A DNA stretch of 64,000 bases, taken from positions 130,931 through 194,930 of the forward strand of contig JALCLG010000001.1 of assembly GCA_022647725.1 (NCBI GenBank), read 5' to 3'. Shown piece by piece: positions 43,081 through 51,496 of this stretch (position 1 is its first letter; every line of letters begins with the position of its first letter). The stretch is from Bacilli bacterium (GTDB lineage Bacteria > Bacillota_I > Bacilli_A > RFN20 > CAG-288). The translations under genes were made by a program, and so were the position numbers. A model generated the notes under the pieces. That model did no database searches and had not been told where the DNA came from. It saw only the letters and a list, made by a program, of their open reading frames with translations.

Positions 43081-45225
43081 TTATTTCTTTTCTTCCAAGG
43101 CTCGGGCCAACGTCTCATAAAGCTTACTCGGTTCAATCGGCTTAGCAATATGGTCATTCATGCCGACAGCATGGCATTTTTCGATGTCCTCGTTGAAGGC
43201 ATCGGCGGTCATGGCGATGATGGGAACCTTTTTGGCATCCGGCCGGGCCAAGGCCCGCAAGGCCTTGGTGGCTTCATAGCCATCCATCACCGGCATCCGG
43301 ATATCCATGAGAATCAGGTCATAGTAAGCTAAGGAAGACTGTGCGAATTTGGCTAAGCCACGCTGGCCGTTCTCAGCCAGTTCCACGACCATGCCTTTCT
43401 TCTCCAGCAAGGCCTTGGCAATCTCCTGATTCAGAGGATGGTCTTCGAAAAGCAGGACATGCTTCCCAGCTAACAGATGATCCGTATCCATCGTGGCAGG
43501 TTTGGCCTGAGCCGTCACAGCCTCGGCCGGAACGGTATCGTAATCCAAAGTGAAGGTAAATGTGGTGCCATGACCCAACTGGCTTTCTACGTCAATAGTG
43601 CCGCCCATCAGGGTGACCATATGCTTGCAGATGGCTAAGCCTAGGCCGGTGCCGCGGTTGGTGGCATTGTCAATCCGGTCTTCCTGGTTGAACGGCGTGA
43701 AGAGAATCTTCTGGAATTCCGGACTCATGCCGATGCCAGTATCCTTGACACTAGCAATGACATGCATCCGGTTGGTCCCTGGCTCCAAGGAATAGTGCTC
43801 CCGGTACGTGACCGTGCCGCCCTCGGGCGTGAACTTCACGGCATTGGAAAGCAGGTTGAAGACAATCTGATTGTAGCGGAGCTTATCCGTTACCGGCACC
43901 CGGTCCGGACTGGAATCGACATCGACCACGAAATGGATGTTCTTGTCTTCGCAGAGCGGGCGGATCACGGAATCGAGATAGCCTAAGAATTCACTCATCG
44001 GATAAGGCTCCGGATGGAGAACGATCTTATCCTTCTCCGCCTTGGTCATATCCAGAATATCGTTGATCAGTCCTAAGAGGAATTTGGAGGAAGTATCAAT
44101 CTTGTTAAGGTAATCCACCGTCTTCGGAGGGTTAGGCTCCTGTTTGGCTAAATAGGTCATGCCGACAATGCCGTTAAGAGGAGTACGGATATCATGGCTC
44201 ATCCGGGAAAGGAAGTCTGTCTTAGCAAGATTGGCTCGATTAGCATCTTCGGCGGCATCCTGAAGAATTTGTCTTGTCTTAAGTTCCTTTTCCTTTTCTT
44301 CCTGAATCTTCTGAATAACAAAGAGAACATGCAGAAGCTGGCCGTCCTTCGTGCTGTCGACCGGGATGAAAGTAGCCCGGCACCAACCGAAAGCCCGGGC
44401 CGGGAATTCAAAGGACAGACTCTGCCGGCCGGCCATCCGCTGGGACAGGGTCTCAAAATCGATGAACGCCGTATAGTCTTTCTGATAGTCGGAAAGGACA
44501 TTGATGGTACCGATATAGGAAAGCAGCTGGGTCGCCGTGAGACGGTTCTCATTCGTGCGAGTGACGCAGGCAATCTCATCGAGATCCTGGTACTGGTTTG
44601 TCACCAGGTCCAGATAATAGTTTGTGAAATAAATCTTGCTCAGCGAAAGAATGATGCCGGCTCTCTCCAAGAGCGACTGGGAATTGATATAGGCGGCATA
44701 ACTGGCCCGGACAAACATCGTGACAACATCCGAAAGCAGATCATAGGAAGCCTGGATTTCCTTCCGGGCCCGCACATTGACATGGCGTAAGGCCTCAATA
44801 TAGCTGTCCTGATCCAAGGACAGTTCCTTGGCTAAGGCACGGAACCAATTTTCATTTGGTTTTTCCGGAAGCACCTGACCGCCGACGATCCGGCCTAAGA
44901 CCGTGCCGTCTTCCAAGGTGATTGGGGATGAGAAATCCACCAGCCCCGCATGGCAGCAATAGATGCCATTGCCCTTCTTATCGCAGTCGATACAGCGCTT
45001 GAGGCCTTCGGCACTCTTGCGGTTCATTTCCGAACAGAATTCGGTGAAATTGTAATAGTCGCTGATATAGTGTCCGTCCCGGCCGACCGCGACTGTTGCC
45101 AGACCCGTGCAGGTCGCCCAGTTCTTTAAGATCTGATCAAACTTATCCATATCGCAAAAGTCAGGGATATCGACGTCCTCACAAGTGCAGTTAAGCGGTG
45201 TCTGATTTGGGATTGGTTCAGGCAT
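43081..45225 (-). CDS. Hybrid histidine kinase with PocR sensor and receiver domain
   Basis: This 714-residue protein has an N-terminal PocR domain (~25-190) with the cysteine-rich RCIDCDKKGNGIYCCHAGL and GRIVGGQVLPE. A PAS-like middle (~205-320), a HisKA with phospho-histidine H344 (FLSRMSHDIRTPLNG), a HATPase (DTGIGMSPEF, GTGLGLAICKH) and a C-terminal receiver with phospho-acceptor D641 (ILMDIRMPVMDG) follow. No membrane helix is visible, so it is a cytosolic ligand sensor. PocR domains bind small molecules and often regulate metabolite uptake. The output partner is not in view. Confidence 0.93.
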   Translation of the reverse strand: MPEPIPNQTPLNCTCEDVDIPDFCDMDKFDQILKNWATCTGLATVAVGRDGHYISDYYNFTEFCSEMNRKSAEGLKRCIDCDKKGNGIYCCHAGLVDFSSPITLEDGTVLGRIVGGQVLPEKPNENWFRALAKELSLDQDSYIEALRHVNVRARKEIQASYDLLSDVVTMFVRASYAAYINSQSLLERAGIILSLSKIYFTNYYLDLVTNQYQDLDEIACVTRTNENRLTATQLLSYIGTINVLSDYQKDYTAFIDFETLSQRMAGRQSLSFEFPARAFGWCRATFIPVDSTKDGQLLHVLFVIQKIQEEKEKELKTRQILQDAAEDANRANLAKTDFLSRMSHDIRTPLNGIVGMTYLAKQEPNPPKTVDYLNKIDTSSKFLLGLINDILDMTKAEKDKIVLHPEPYPMSEFLGYLDSVIRPLCEDKNIHFVVDVDSSPDRVPVTDKLRYNQIVFNLLSNAVKFTPEGGTVTYREHYSLEPGTNRMHVIASVKDTGIGMSPEFQKILFTPFNQEDRIDNATNRGTGLGLAICKHMVTLMGGTIDVESQLGHGTTFTFTLDYDTVPAEAVTAQAKPATMDTDHLLAGKHVLLFEDHPLNQEIAKALLEKKGMVVELAENGQRGLAKFAQSSLAYYDLILMDIRMPVMDGYEATKALRALARPDAKKVPIIAMTADAFNEDIEKCHAVGMNDHIAKPIEPSKLYETLARALEEKK

Positions 45226-45306
45226 GATGTTTCTTTGCTTTTAGCTAACTTCTATTGTACCACCGCCGGACTCCGGCACGGACAAAATCGAACGACTGTC
45301 TTCCTA

Positions 45307-45345
45307 TCAAAAAAGGCCTGAAGGCAGATTGCCCTCAGGCCAAAA
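45307..45345 (-). terminator. Terminator of the opp operon
   Basis: On the minus strand GGCCTGA pairs with TCAGGCC and a run of T follows. It lies directly after the oppF stop. The spacer to the kinase start holds a possible -10 (TACAAT, 45259-45254 on the minus strand). Confidence 0.85.
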
Positions 45346-45347
45346 GA

Positions 45348-46826
45348 CTATTTATCGTTACCGACGACCAGACCTTCGGTCAGATCCGTCAAGGGACTCG
45401 ACTCCCCTTCCGGTTCATCCGTTTCCGGCTGCGGAGCAGCTGTAGTCGTGGCATCCTTAGCGGCCATCTCGGCTTTGTATTTTTCAATCTCGGCTGAATT
45501 GGCTAAGACCCAATGGCCAGGGATGATCTCCTGAAAGGTCGGCTTTTCCTTCGAGTAGTCATGGGCCTTGTTGGGATCATACTTGATCCGCTGACGGCGC
45601 CTTTCCGATAAGGGGTTCGGCTTCGGGATGGCGGAGAGCAGCGAGCGGGTATACGGATGAAGCGGATGGCGGAAGAGTTCATCGGAGGAGGCATATTCGA
45701 CCATATCGCCGAAATACATCACGGCGATGGTGTCGCAGAAGTATTTGACCACCGAAAGATCGTGAGCAATGAAAAGCATCGTCAGGTTACGGCTCTTCTT
45801 CAAGTCGTTGAGGAGGTTGATGATCTGGGCACGGATGGAGACATCCAGTGCCGAGATCGGCTCATCGCAAATCAGCAGTTCCGGATTCATGATGAGCGCC
45901 CGGGCGATGCCGATACGCTGACGCTGGCCGCCAGAGAACTCATGCGGATAGCGGGAGCAGTAATCGGCAATCAAGCCGACCTCCTCCAGCACCTCCACCG
46001 TTTTCTTATGGTTGGCAGCCCGGTCATGATGGCCTTGGATCTCCAAGCCTTCCTGAATGATGTCTTCGACGGTCATCCGGGGATCGAGCGAATCAATCGG
46101 GTCCTGGAAGATCATCTGAATCTGACTCATTAAATGCTTGTCGACATGGCTGTTATCGTATTTGATCTGGCGGATCTTGGCCCGCTGGACAGCGACGGTA
46201 TGGTCGATATGAGTCTGCAGTTCTTCGATTTTACGTTTCTTCTCTTCTTCGGGAAGTTGCTTATCGTCTTCAATCGCCTTGATGGCTTTCTTGCCTTTGA
46301 TACGGACCCACTTGATTTCCTTTTCGTTCCAACGGGAACCTGCGGAAATACGGACCCCTTTGTAGTAGATGGATCCTGAAGTGATATCGTAAAGCCTTAG
46401 GATGCTCCGGCCGGTCGTGGTCTTGCCACAGCCCGACTCGCCGACCAGGCCCATGCACTCGCCCTTATGGATCTGGAAGGAGATGCCATGGACAGCCTTC
46501 AGCCAGCTCCGGTTGGGACCATGTCCCATCGGGAAGAACTGCTTCAGATGGTTGACGGAAAGAAGAATGTTCTGCTTGGCATATTCCGGTTTCGTCTTGA
46601 CGTGTCCCCGGTGCGGAGGCACGGCAAAAGCCTTGGCATCCTCACCAAACGGATGCTCCTCTTCCTGATCGAGATCCCGGTACTTGGCCAGACGCCGGTC
46701 ACCGGTTGCGGTGATGGCGGTGGTATGGGAATTGAGATCCTGCTTGGCTAACAGCTCCGGATCTTCGCTTTGGCGAAGCCGTTCTTCCGGGGTTACCGCT
46801 TTTTTCTCATCCGTTGTGTCGCTCAT
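45348..46826 (-). CDS. oppF: Oligopeptide ABC transporter ATPase OppF
   Basis: A GAGGAGG site selects the ATG at 46826 and gives 492 residues. The ATPase has Walker A GESGCGKTT, signature FSGGQRQRIGIAR and Walker B LLICDEPISALD, followed by the Opp/Dpp C-terminal region (HPLHPYTRSLLSAIPKPNP). A charged ~70-residue insertion (RIKGKKAIKAIEDDK to VAVQRAKIRQIKYDN) lies between Walker A and the Q loop, and both ends are extended. OppF and OppD together power peptide import. Last gene of the operon; its start overlaps oppD by 20 bases. Confidence 0.95.
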   Translation of the reverse strand: MSDTTDEKKAVTPEERLRQSEDPELLAKQDLNSHTTAITATGDRRLAKYRDLDQEEEHPFGEDAKAFAVPPHRGHVKTKPEYAKQNILLSVNHLKQFFPMGHGPNRSWLKAVHGISFQIHKGECMGLVGESGCGKTTTGRSILRLYDITSGSIYYKGVRISAGSRWNEKEIKWVRIKGKKAIKAIEDDKQLPEEEKKRKIEELQTHIDHTVAVQRAKIRQIKYDNSHVDKHLMSQIQMIFQDPIDSLDPRMTVEDIIQEGLEIQGHHDRAANHKKTVEVLEEVGLIADYCSRYPHEFSGGQRQRIGIARALIMNPELLICDEPISALDVSIRAQIINLLNDLKKSRNLTMLFIAHDLSVVKYFCDTIAVMYFGDMVEYASSDELFRHPLHPYTRSLLSAIPKPNPLSERRRQRIKYDPNKAHDYSKEKPTFQEIIPGHWVLANSAEIEKYKAEMAAKDATTTAAPQPETDEPEGESSPLTDLTEGLVVGNDK

Positions 46827-48420
46827 AGGCTTCCTCCTCTTCCAAGGCTTTCTCAATACGGGTGGTCACGATCTTCGGCGGGACAGCCTTCGGGGCAAAC
46901 TTCTCATAGAGCAGCCAGGTGGAAGCATAGTGGGTTTCACTGATCTTGAAAAGCGGCGGCTCATACTCATAATCGACAGCCATCGCATATTGGTTGCGGG
47001 CAGCAAAGGCATCGCCTTTCGGGGGCGTGACGAGGTTGGGAGGCGTACCCGGAATGGCGACCAGCTTCTCTTTGGAATCAACATCCGGAACGGAAGACAA
47101 TAAGGCCCAGGTATATGGGTGTTTCGGCTGGAAAAAGACTTCAAAGGCCGTACCGACCTCGACGATCTTGCCGGCATACATCACGGCGACCCGGTCGGCC
47201 ATGTTGGCGACCACGCCGAGATCATGGGTGATGAAGATGACCGACATGTTGCGGTCTTTCTTGATCTTGTTGATGAGTTCCAGGATCTGCGCCTGGATGG
47301 TGACATCCAAAGCCGTCGTGGGCTCATCGCAGATCAGCACTTCCGGATTAGCCGTCAAAGCGATGGCGATGACGATCCGCTGACGCATGCCGCCGGAGAA
47401 CTCAAACGGATACTGCTTGAACCGGGCTTCCGGCTGCGGAATGCCGACTTCCTTCATCACTTCCAAAGCCATGGCCTTGGCCTGCTTCTTGGTGATGCAG
47501 GTCTTCAGCTGATAGTCATTGATCAATTTGGCACGCTGAGCCTGAAGCTCCTGAATCCGGGCCTGATTCTTTTCAGGAGTCAGTGTCTTCAGCTCAACAT
47601 CGATCTTGCTGACGGCTTCCTGAAGCTCCTTCTTGAGCTTGTCGGCGTAGACTTTGTTTTCCTGCTTGGCTTCCTTCTTGCGGAGAGTCAGGGCGGCCTT
47701 CAAAGCCGGAGCCTTCAGGCGGTAATCCTTCTCAATCTGACGGGTCTTCAGGCGGTTGGCTTTTCGGATGGTGCGGTATTCCTTGCGGATATGGCGCTTC
47801 TCGCGACGTTCAAACGCCAGGATCTCACTCTGAGGTTTGCCGGCCTTCTTCATCTGATAGACGGCATCGCTCAGCTTCTTCTTGGCATCGACTTCATAGA
47901 AATCATACTGCGCCACCAGCTGCTGAATGGCGTAGTTCCGTTCGGTCTGGAGGTTCTTGAAGGCAATCAGCTCTTTGCTGATGAGATCGTTATACCGCTT
48001 CTTAAGGATGTTGCGGTTGATGAGGGTGGCTTCGGTGATCTGCTGACCGATCTTCATGATGGGATTCAAAGACGACAACGGATCCTGGAAGATCATGCCG
48101 ATCTTGTTGCCACGGATCCGGTGGAAATCCTCCTCGGAGATCCGGGTCAGGTCCTCACCCTCGAACATTGCCGTTCCGCCTTCGATGACGGCCTCATTGG
48201 CTAAGATGCCCATCAAGGTCTTGCAGGTAGCCGACTTGCCACAGCCCGACTCGCCGACAATGCAGAGCGTCTCCCCCTTGTAGAGATCAAAGGAAACCCC
48301 GCGGACGGCATGGACGATGCCGCTGTCGGATTTGAACGAGACCCGGAGATCCTTGACTTCCAGGATCTTCGGGGCCTTCTGATAATCGATGCGATTGTAC
48401 TTTTTGGGATCAAGTTCCAT
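46807..48420 (-). CDS. oppD: Oligopeptide ABC transporter ATPase OppD with coiled-coil insertion
   Basis: This 537-residue protein has Walker A GESGCGKSA near residue 56, signature FSGGMRQRIVIA, Walker B VLICDEPTTALD and the C-terminal Opp region (KHPYTWALLSSVPDV). Between the Q loop and the signature lies a ~180-residue lysine/glutamate/glutamine-rich, probably coiled-coil insertion (e.g. KKEAKQENKVYADKLKKEL). Standard OppD is ~340 residues. Insertions like this are known from Mollicutes and their relatives. An AAAGGAG site precedes it, 4 bases after oppC. Confidence 0.95.
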   Translation of the reverse strand: MELDPKKYNRIDYQKAPKILEVKDLRVSFKSDSGIVHAVRGVSFDLYKGETLCIVGESGCGKSATCKTLMGILANEAVIEGGTAMFEGEDLTRISEEDFHRIRGNKIGMIFQDPLSSLNPIMKIGQQITEATLINRNILKKRYNDLISKELIAFKNLQTERNYAIQQLVAQYDFYEVDAKKKLSDAVYQMKKAGKPQSEILAFERREKRHIRKEYRTIRKANRLKTRQIEKDYRLKAPALKAALTLRKKEAKQENKVYADKLKKELQEAVSKIDVELKTLTPEKNQARIQELQAQRAKLINDYQLKTCITKKQAKAMALEVMKEVGIPQPEARFKQYPFEFSGGMRQRIVIAIALTANPEVLICDEPTTALDVTIQAQILELINKIKKDRNMSVIFITHDLGVVANMADRVAVMYAGKIVEVGTAFEVFFQPKHPYTWALLSSVPDVDSKEKLVAIPGTPPNLVTPPKGDAFAARNQYAMAVDYEYEPPLFKISETHYASTWLLYEKFAPKAVPPKIVTTRIEKALEEEEAYERHNG

Positions 48421-48423
48421 AGG

Positions 48424-50313
48424 TTAATCGGCTCCTTTCAGGGAAGGATTGAAGGCATCCCTGAGACCATTGCCCAGCAAATTGAAGCAGATCATCAGCA
48501 GGGAAAGAACAATGGACGGGAAGATCAGCAGGTAGGTGTAGTTGCTGATATAGGCCTGATTGGCAGAGAGAATCACGCCTAAGGACGCCAGCCCTTTTAA
48601 GCCGATGCCTAAGTAGGAGATGGCGGCTTCGGAGAAGATCACCGACGGGACCATCAGGACCGAGGCGGTCGTGATGGTGCCGATGGAGTTCGGGAGAATG
48701 TGTTTGAAGATCAGCCGGGTATCGGAAGCACCCAACGAGCGGCTGGCCAGCACGTATTCCCGCCGTTTGAAGCGGTAGAACTGGGTTCTTGTCAGCGAGG
48801 AGGTTCCGATCCAGTCGGTGAGGCACATGGCCAGGATGAAGACGCCGAAGTTCTGCCCGAGATGCAAGACGCAGAGGGTGACGATGATGATCCAGGGGAT
48901 GTTGCCGAGAATATCGACAAACCGCTCCATCAACAAGTCAGCCGTTCCGCCGAAATAGCCTTCGATGGAGCCATAGATCAGACCGAAGACGAAGGTGATT
49001 AGGGAAATGGCAATGCCTAAAAGCAGGGAGTTGCGGGTGCCCTCGGCGACATACTTCAAGAGGTCACGGCCGGTGTTGTCCGTCCCTAACAGATGGACGG
49101 GCATCGAGGCATAGCCGATATAGCGGTAGTAGGAGACCACCGCCGTTACCTGCTTGACGTTCTTGATGCCGGTGATGACTTCCTGAGCCGAAACCGACAT
49201 GATCGGGCAGATATCCATCAGCCGTTTGAAGGAAGAGATGCCGACGGTGAAGTCATAGGTCATATAGCCTTTGGCGATATAGGCCTTGATATCGGTCTCG
49301 CCGATCTTCATCGTCCTTTCGCCATAGGTGGCTTCATAGGTATCGTACCGGAAGGAACAGTAGGTGATGAGGGCCTGGCAGACACCGATCGCAGAGCCTT
49401 TGACGGTCCAGGTGTTGCCTAAGACCAGCGCATTGGCATCCGTAAACGTGGCTTCCGGAATGGCGGTGCCGTCGGCTTTACTAAGACTCATCGACTTCAG
49501 ATAGAAAGCCGTCTGACTCGTGGTCATCGGCGGCACACTGAAACGGAGATAGCAGGAGTCAAGACTCGTCAGTCCAGAAGCCGTAAGAATCGGTTCCAAG
49601 GCAATCGTCTTTTCGCCATAGTCGCTTGATTCTTTCACTAAGGAGAGACTCTGCTGAGTGCTGGCCGTATCGGTATAGAGGAGATCCAAGGAATAGCTGG
49701 CATTCTCGTAGGTCGTGGCTTCCAGTCCGGCTTCCGCATCATACGTAAGGGTTGGATTGTCACTGGCACTCAGTGCAAACGACGGAGTCTGGGCATAGGC
49801 CGTATCCTCATTGGAGACGGACGGAATCCTCAGATAGCCGCCTTTGGCATAGGTCGACGCGGCATTGATGGTGCCCTGATAGGTCTTAAGAGTCTTCTTC
49901 TCAATGGCGGAAGCGACAAAGCTGGTGCCGACTGGAAGACCGGTCGACTCATCGTAGATCTTATCCGTGAAATAGGAGGTACCATCCCAGAAGCCGGTGC
50001 CGGAAGGAAGCAATTTCGGAGCCAGGAAGGTTTCGTCGGCATGGGCGGTGGAGACGTTATAGGGAATGGCTAACGGCAATAAGAAGGCGGCAGCAATCAT
50101 CACACCGAGGATAATGAAGGCGACAATCGAGGAGTGGTTCTTGCAGAAACGGATCCAGGCATCCCTGGCAAACGTCGTCGGCTTGCCTTGGAAAGAGACA
50201 TCATGGATCTTCTTGTCGGCCTGCTTAAAGGTGAACATGTCCTTCGTGAGGTCAACCTCATGAGCGACATTGGCACTGTCCTGATAGGAGACATGAACTG
50301 TTTCGCTGTCCAT
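48424..50313 (-). CDS. oppC: Oligopeptide ABC transporter permease OppC with large external domain
   Basis: This 629-residue protein is about twice the usual OppC length. A cytoplasmic N-terminus and first membrane helix (IVAFIILGVMIAAAFLLPLA, ~65-85) are followed by a ~310-residue exported domain rich in Thr/Ser/Tyr, then the permease core (residues ~400-620) with the EAA-like loop YVLASRSLGASDTRLIFKHI. The insert sits where normal OppC has a short loop and may take part in peptide capture with OppA. Its start overlaps oppB's stop by one base. Confidence 0.9.
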   Translation of the reverse strand: MDSETVHVSYQDSANVAHEVDLTKDMFTFKQADKKIHDVSFQGKPTTFARDAWIRFCKNHSSIVAFIILGVMIAAAFLLPLAIPYNVSTAHADETFLAPKLLPSGTGFWDGTSYFTDKIYDESTGLPVGTSFVASAIEKKTLKTYQGTINAASTYAKGGYLRIPSVSNEDTAYAQTPSFALSASDNPTLTYDAEAGLEATTYENASYSLDLLYTDTASTQQSLSLVKESSDYGEKTIALEPILTASGLTSLDSCYLRFSVPPMTTSQTAFYLKSMSLSKADGTAIPEATFTDANALVLGNTWTVKGSAIGVCQALITYCSFRYDTYEATYGERTMKIGETDIKAYIAKGYMTYDFTVGISSFKRLMDICPIMSVSAQEVITGIKNVKQVTAVVSYYRYIGYASMPVHLLGTDNTGRDLLKYVAEGTRNSLLLGIAISLITFVFGLIYGSIEGYFGGTADLLMERFVDILGNIPWIIIVTLCVLHLGQNFGVFILAMCLTDWIGTSSLTRTQFYRFKRREYVLASRSLGASDTRLIFKHILPNSIGTITTASVLMVPSVIFSEAAISYLGIGLKGLASLGVILSANQAYISNYTYLLIFPSIVLSLLMICFNLLGNGLRDAFNPSLKGAD

Positions 50314-51347
50314 TATTTTTTCTCCCCCATGCGGATCCGCGGATCCAAGAAGCCGTACGACAGATCCAAAACGATGCCGGCCACCAGGCCGATCGTCGTG
50401 AACAAAGCCATATCCACCATCAGGACATTGAAGTCCTTCTGGGTGACCGCGTCATAGAAAAGCTTGCCGATGCCGGGGATGTTGTAGAGCGTCTCCAGGA
50501 TCATCGAACCGGAAAGCACGCCGACGACCTCGGCCAGAATCGAGGGCAGAATCGGTACCATGGCGTTGCGTAAGGCGTGCCGTAAAACAGCCTGGCTCTT
50601 GGTCAGGCCTTTGGTCCGGGCCAATAAGAGATAATCGGAGGACAGCACCTCGCAGAGCTCGGCTCTCGTGAAGCGGCAGTAGCCGCAGATGGAGCCAAAG
50701 GACAGCGACAGCACCGGAATCACAAAGCCGGCCACCTTGACGCTGGTCGGAGCGGCCGAGGAAGGCCAGGACGTCGGTAAGACTTTCAGCGAATAGCCCA
50801 GCCACATGATCAATAAGGTGATGACAATGAAGGAAGGAACGGAAATGAAGATCATGATCAAAGTCGAAATGATGTGATCGGTCGGCTTGTTCTTCTTTAA
50901 AGCCGCCCAGATGCCTAAGGCAATGCCTAGCGGCACGGCGATGATGACCGACCAGACATTGACCTCCACCGTAATCGGCAGACCCTTGATGATGATGTCA
51001 TTGACATCGACATTCGGCGAGATGATGGTCGAGGTTCCCCAGTTCCATTCCGTGAAGACATCCCGTAGCCAGCTGCCATACTGTTCCATCACCGGACGGG
51101 CATAGTAGTAGTTCTCAAGGCCGTCGGAGGTGTAATTGAAAAGGACCGTTCCCAAAGAATCATCGCGGGCATGGGTGAGGAGAACATAGCCGAGATGGAC
51201 CTGTTTGTTATAAAAGCCGATCAGGGTGTTCGTCGTCCCGATGGGTTTGGAGAACGGCAGCAGCTTCATCAGAATAAACGTCAAAGAGAGAATGATGAAG
51301 AGCGTTATTGCGGCTAGAGCAAGTCGCTTCAAGACATATTTAACCAT
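50313..51347 (-). CDS. oppB: Oligopeptide ABC transporter permease OppB
   Basis: This 344-residue protein starts MVKYVLKRLALAAITLFI, the usual OppB N-terminus, has an exported segment after helix 1, and an EAA-like loop (YLLLARTKGLTKSQAVLRHA) followed by LRNAMVPILP. Six membrane helices fit the type I permease fold. It is preceded by AAAGGAG. Together with OppC it forms the peptide channel. Confidence 0.95.
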   Translation of the reverse strand: MVKYVLKRLALAAITLFIILSLTFILMKLLPFSKPIGTTNTLIGFYNKQVHLGYVLLTHARDDSLGTVLFNYTSDGLENYYYARPVMEQYGSWLRDVFTEWNWGTSTIISPNVDVNDIIIKGLPITVEVNVWSVIIAVPLGIALGIWAALKKNKPTDHIISTLIMIFISVPSFIVITLLIMWLGYSLKVLPTSWPSSAAPTSVKVAGFVIPVLSLSFGSICGYCRFTRAELCEVLSSDYLLLARTKGLTKSQAVLRHALRNAMVPILPSILAEVVGVLSGSMILETLYNIPGIGKLFYDAVTQKDFNVLMVDMALFTTIGLVAGIVLDLSYGFLDPRIRMGEKK

Positions 51348-51430
51348 ACTTGGCTCCTTTGCAAAGGTTGCGTCAGGAAATTTAGTTAGGAATATTATCT
51401 CCTATAAGCCAATCCCCCGTCAACAAGACA

Positions 51431-51462
51431 ATACCGGGGAGGCTAAAAAGCCTCTCCGGTAT
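51431..51462 (-). terminator. Strong hairpin between oppA and oppB
   Basis: ATACCGGGGAGGC pairs with GCCTCTCCGGTAT with one G-T pair. On the minus strand it lies after the oppA stop and before oppB, and only a weak T-rich stretch follows. It probably stabilises oppA mRNA or partly terminates, so that binding protein is made in excess over permease. Confidence 0.7.
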
Positions 51463-51496
51463 CAAGCGATTCAGAAAACGAGAATCCGGCTCATCC

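Noticed and set aside
47119..48204. 361-residue plus-strand frame opposite oppD
   Set aside because: It is a shadow of the GC-rich oppD codons on the other strand; no ribosome site and no protein family.
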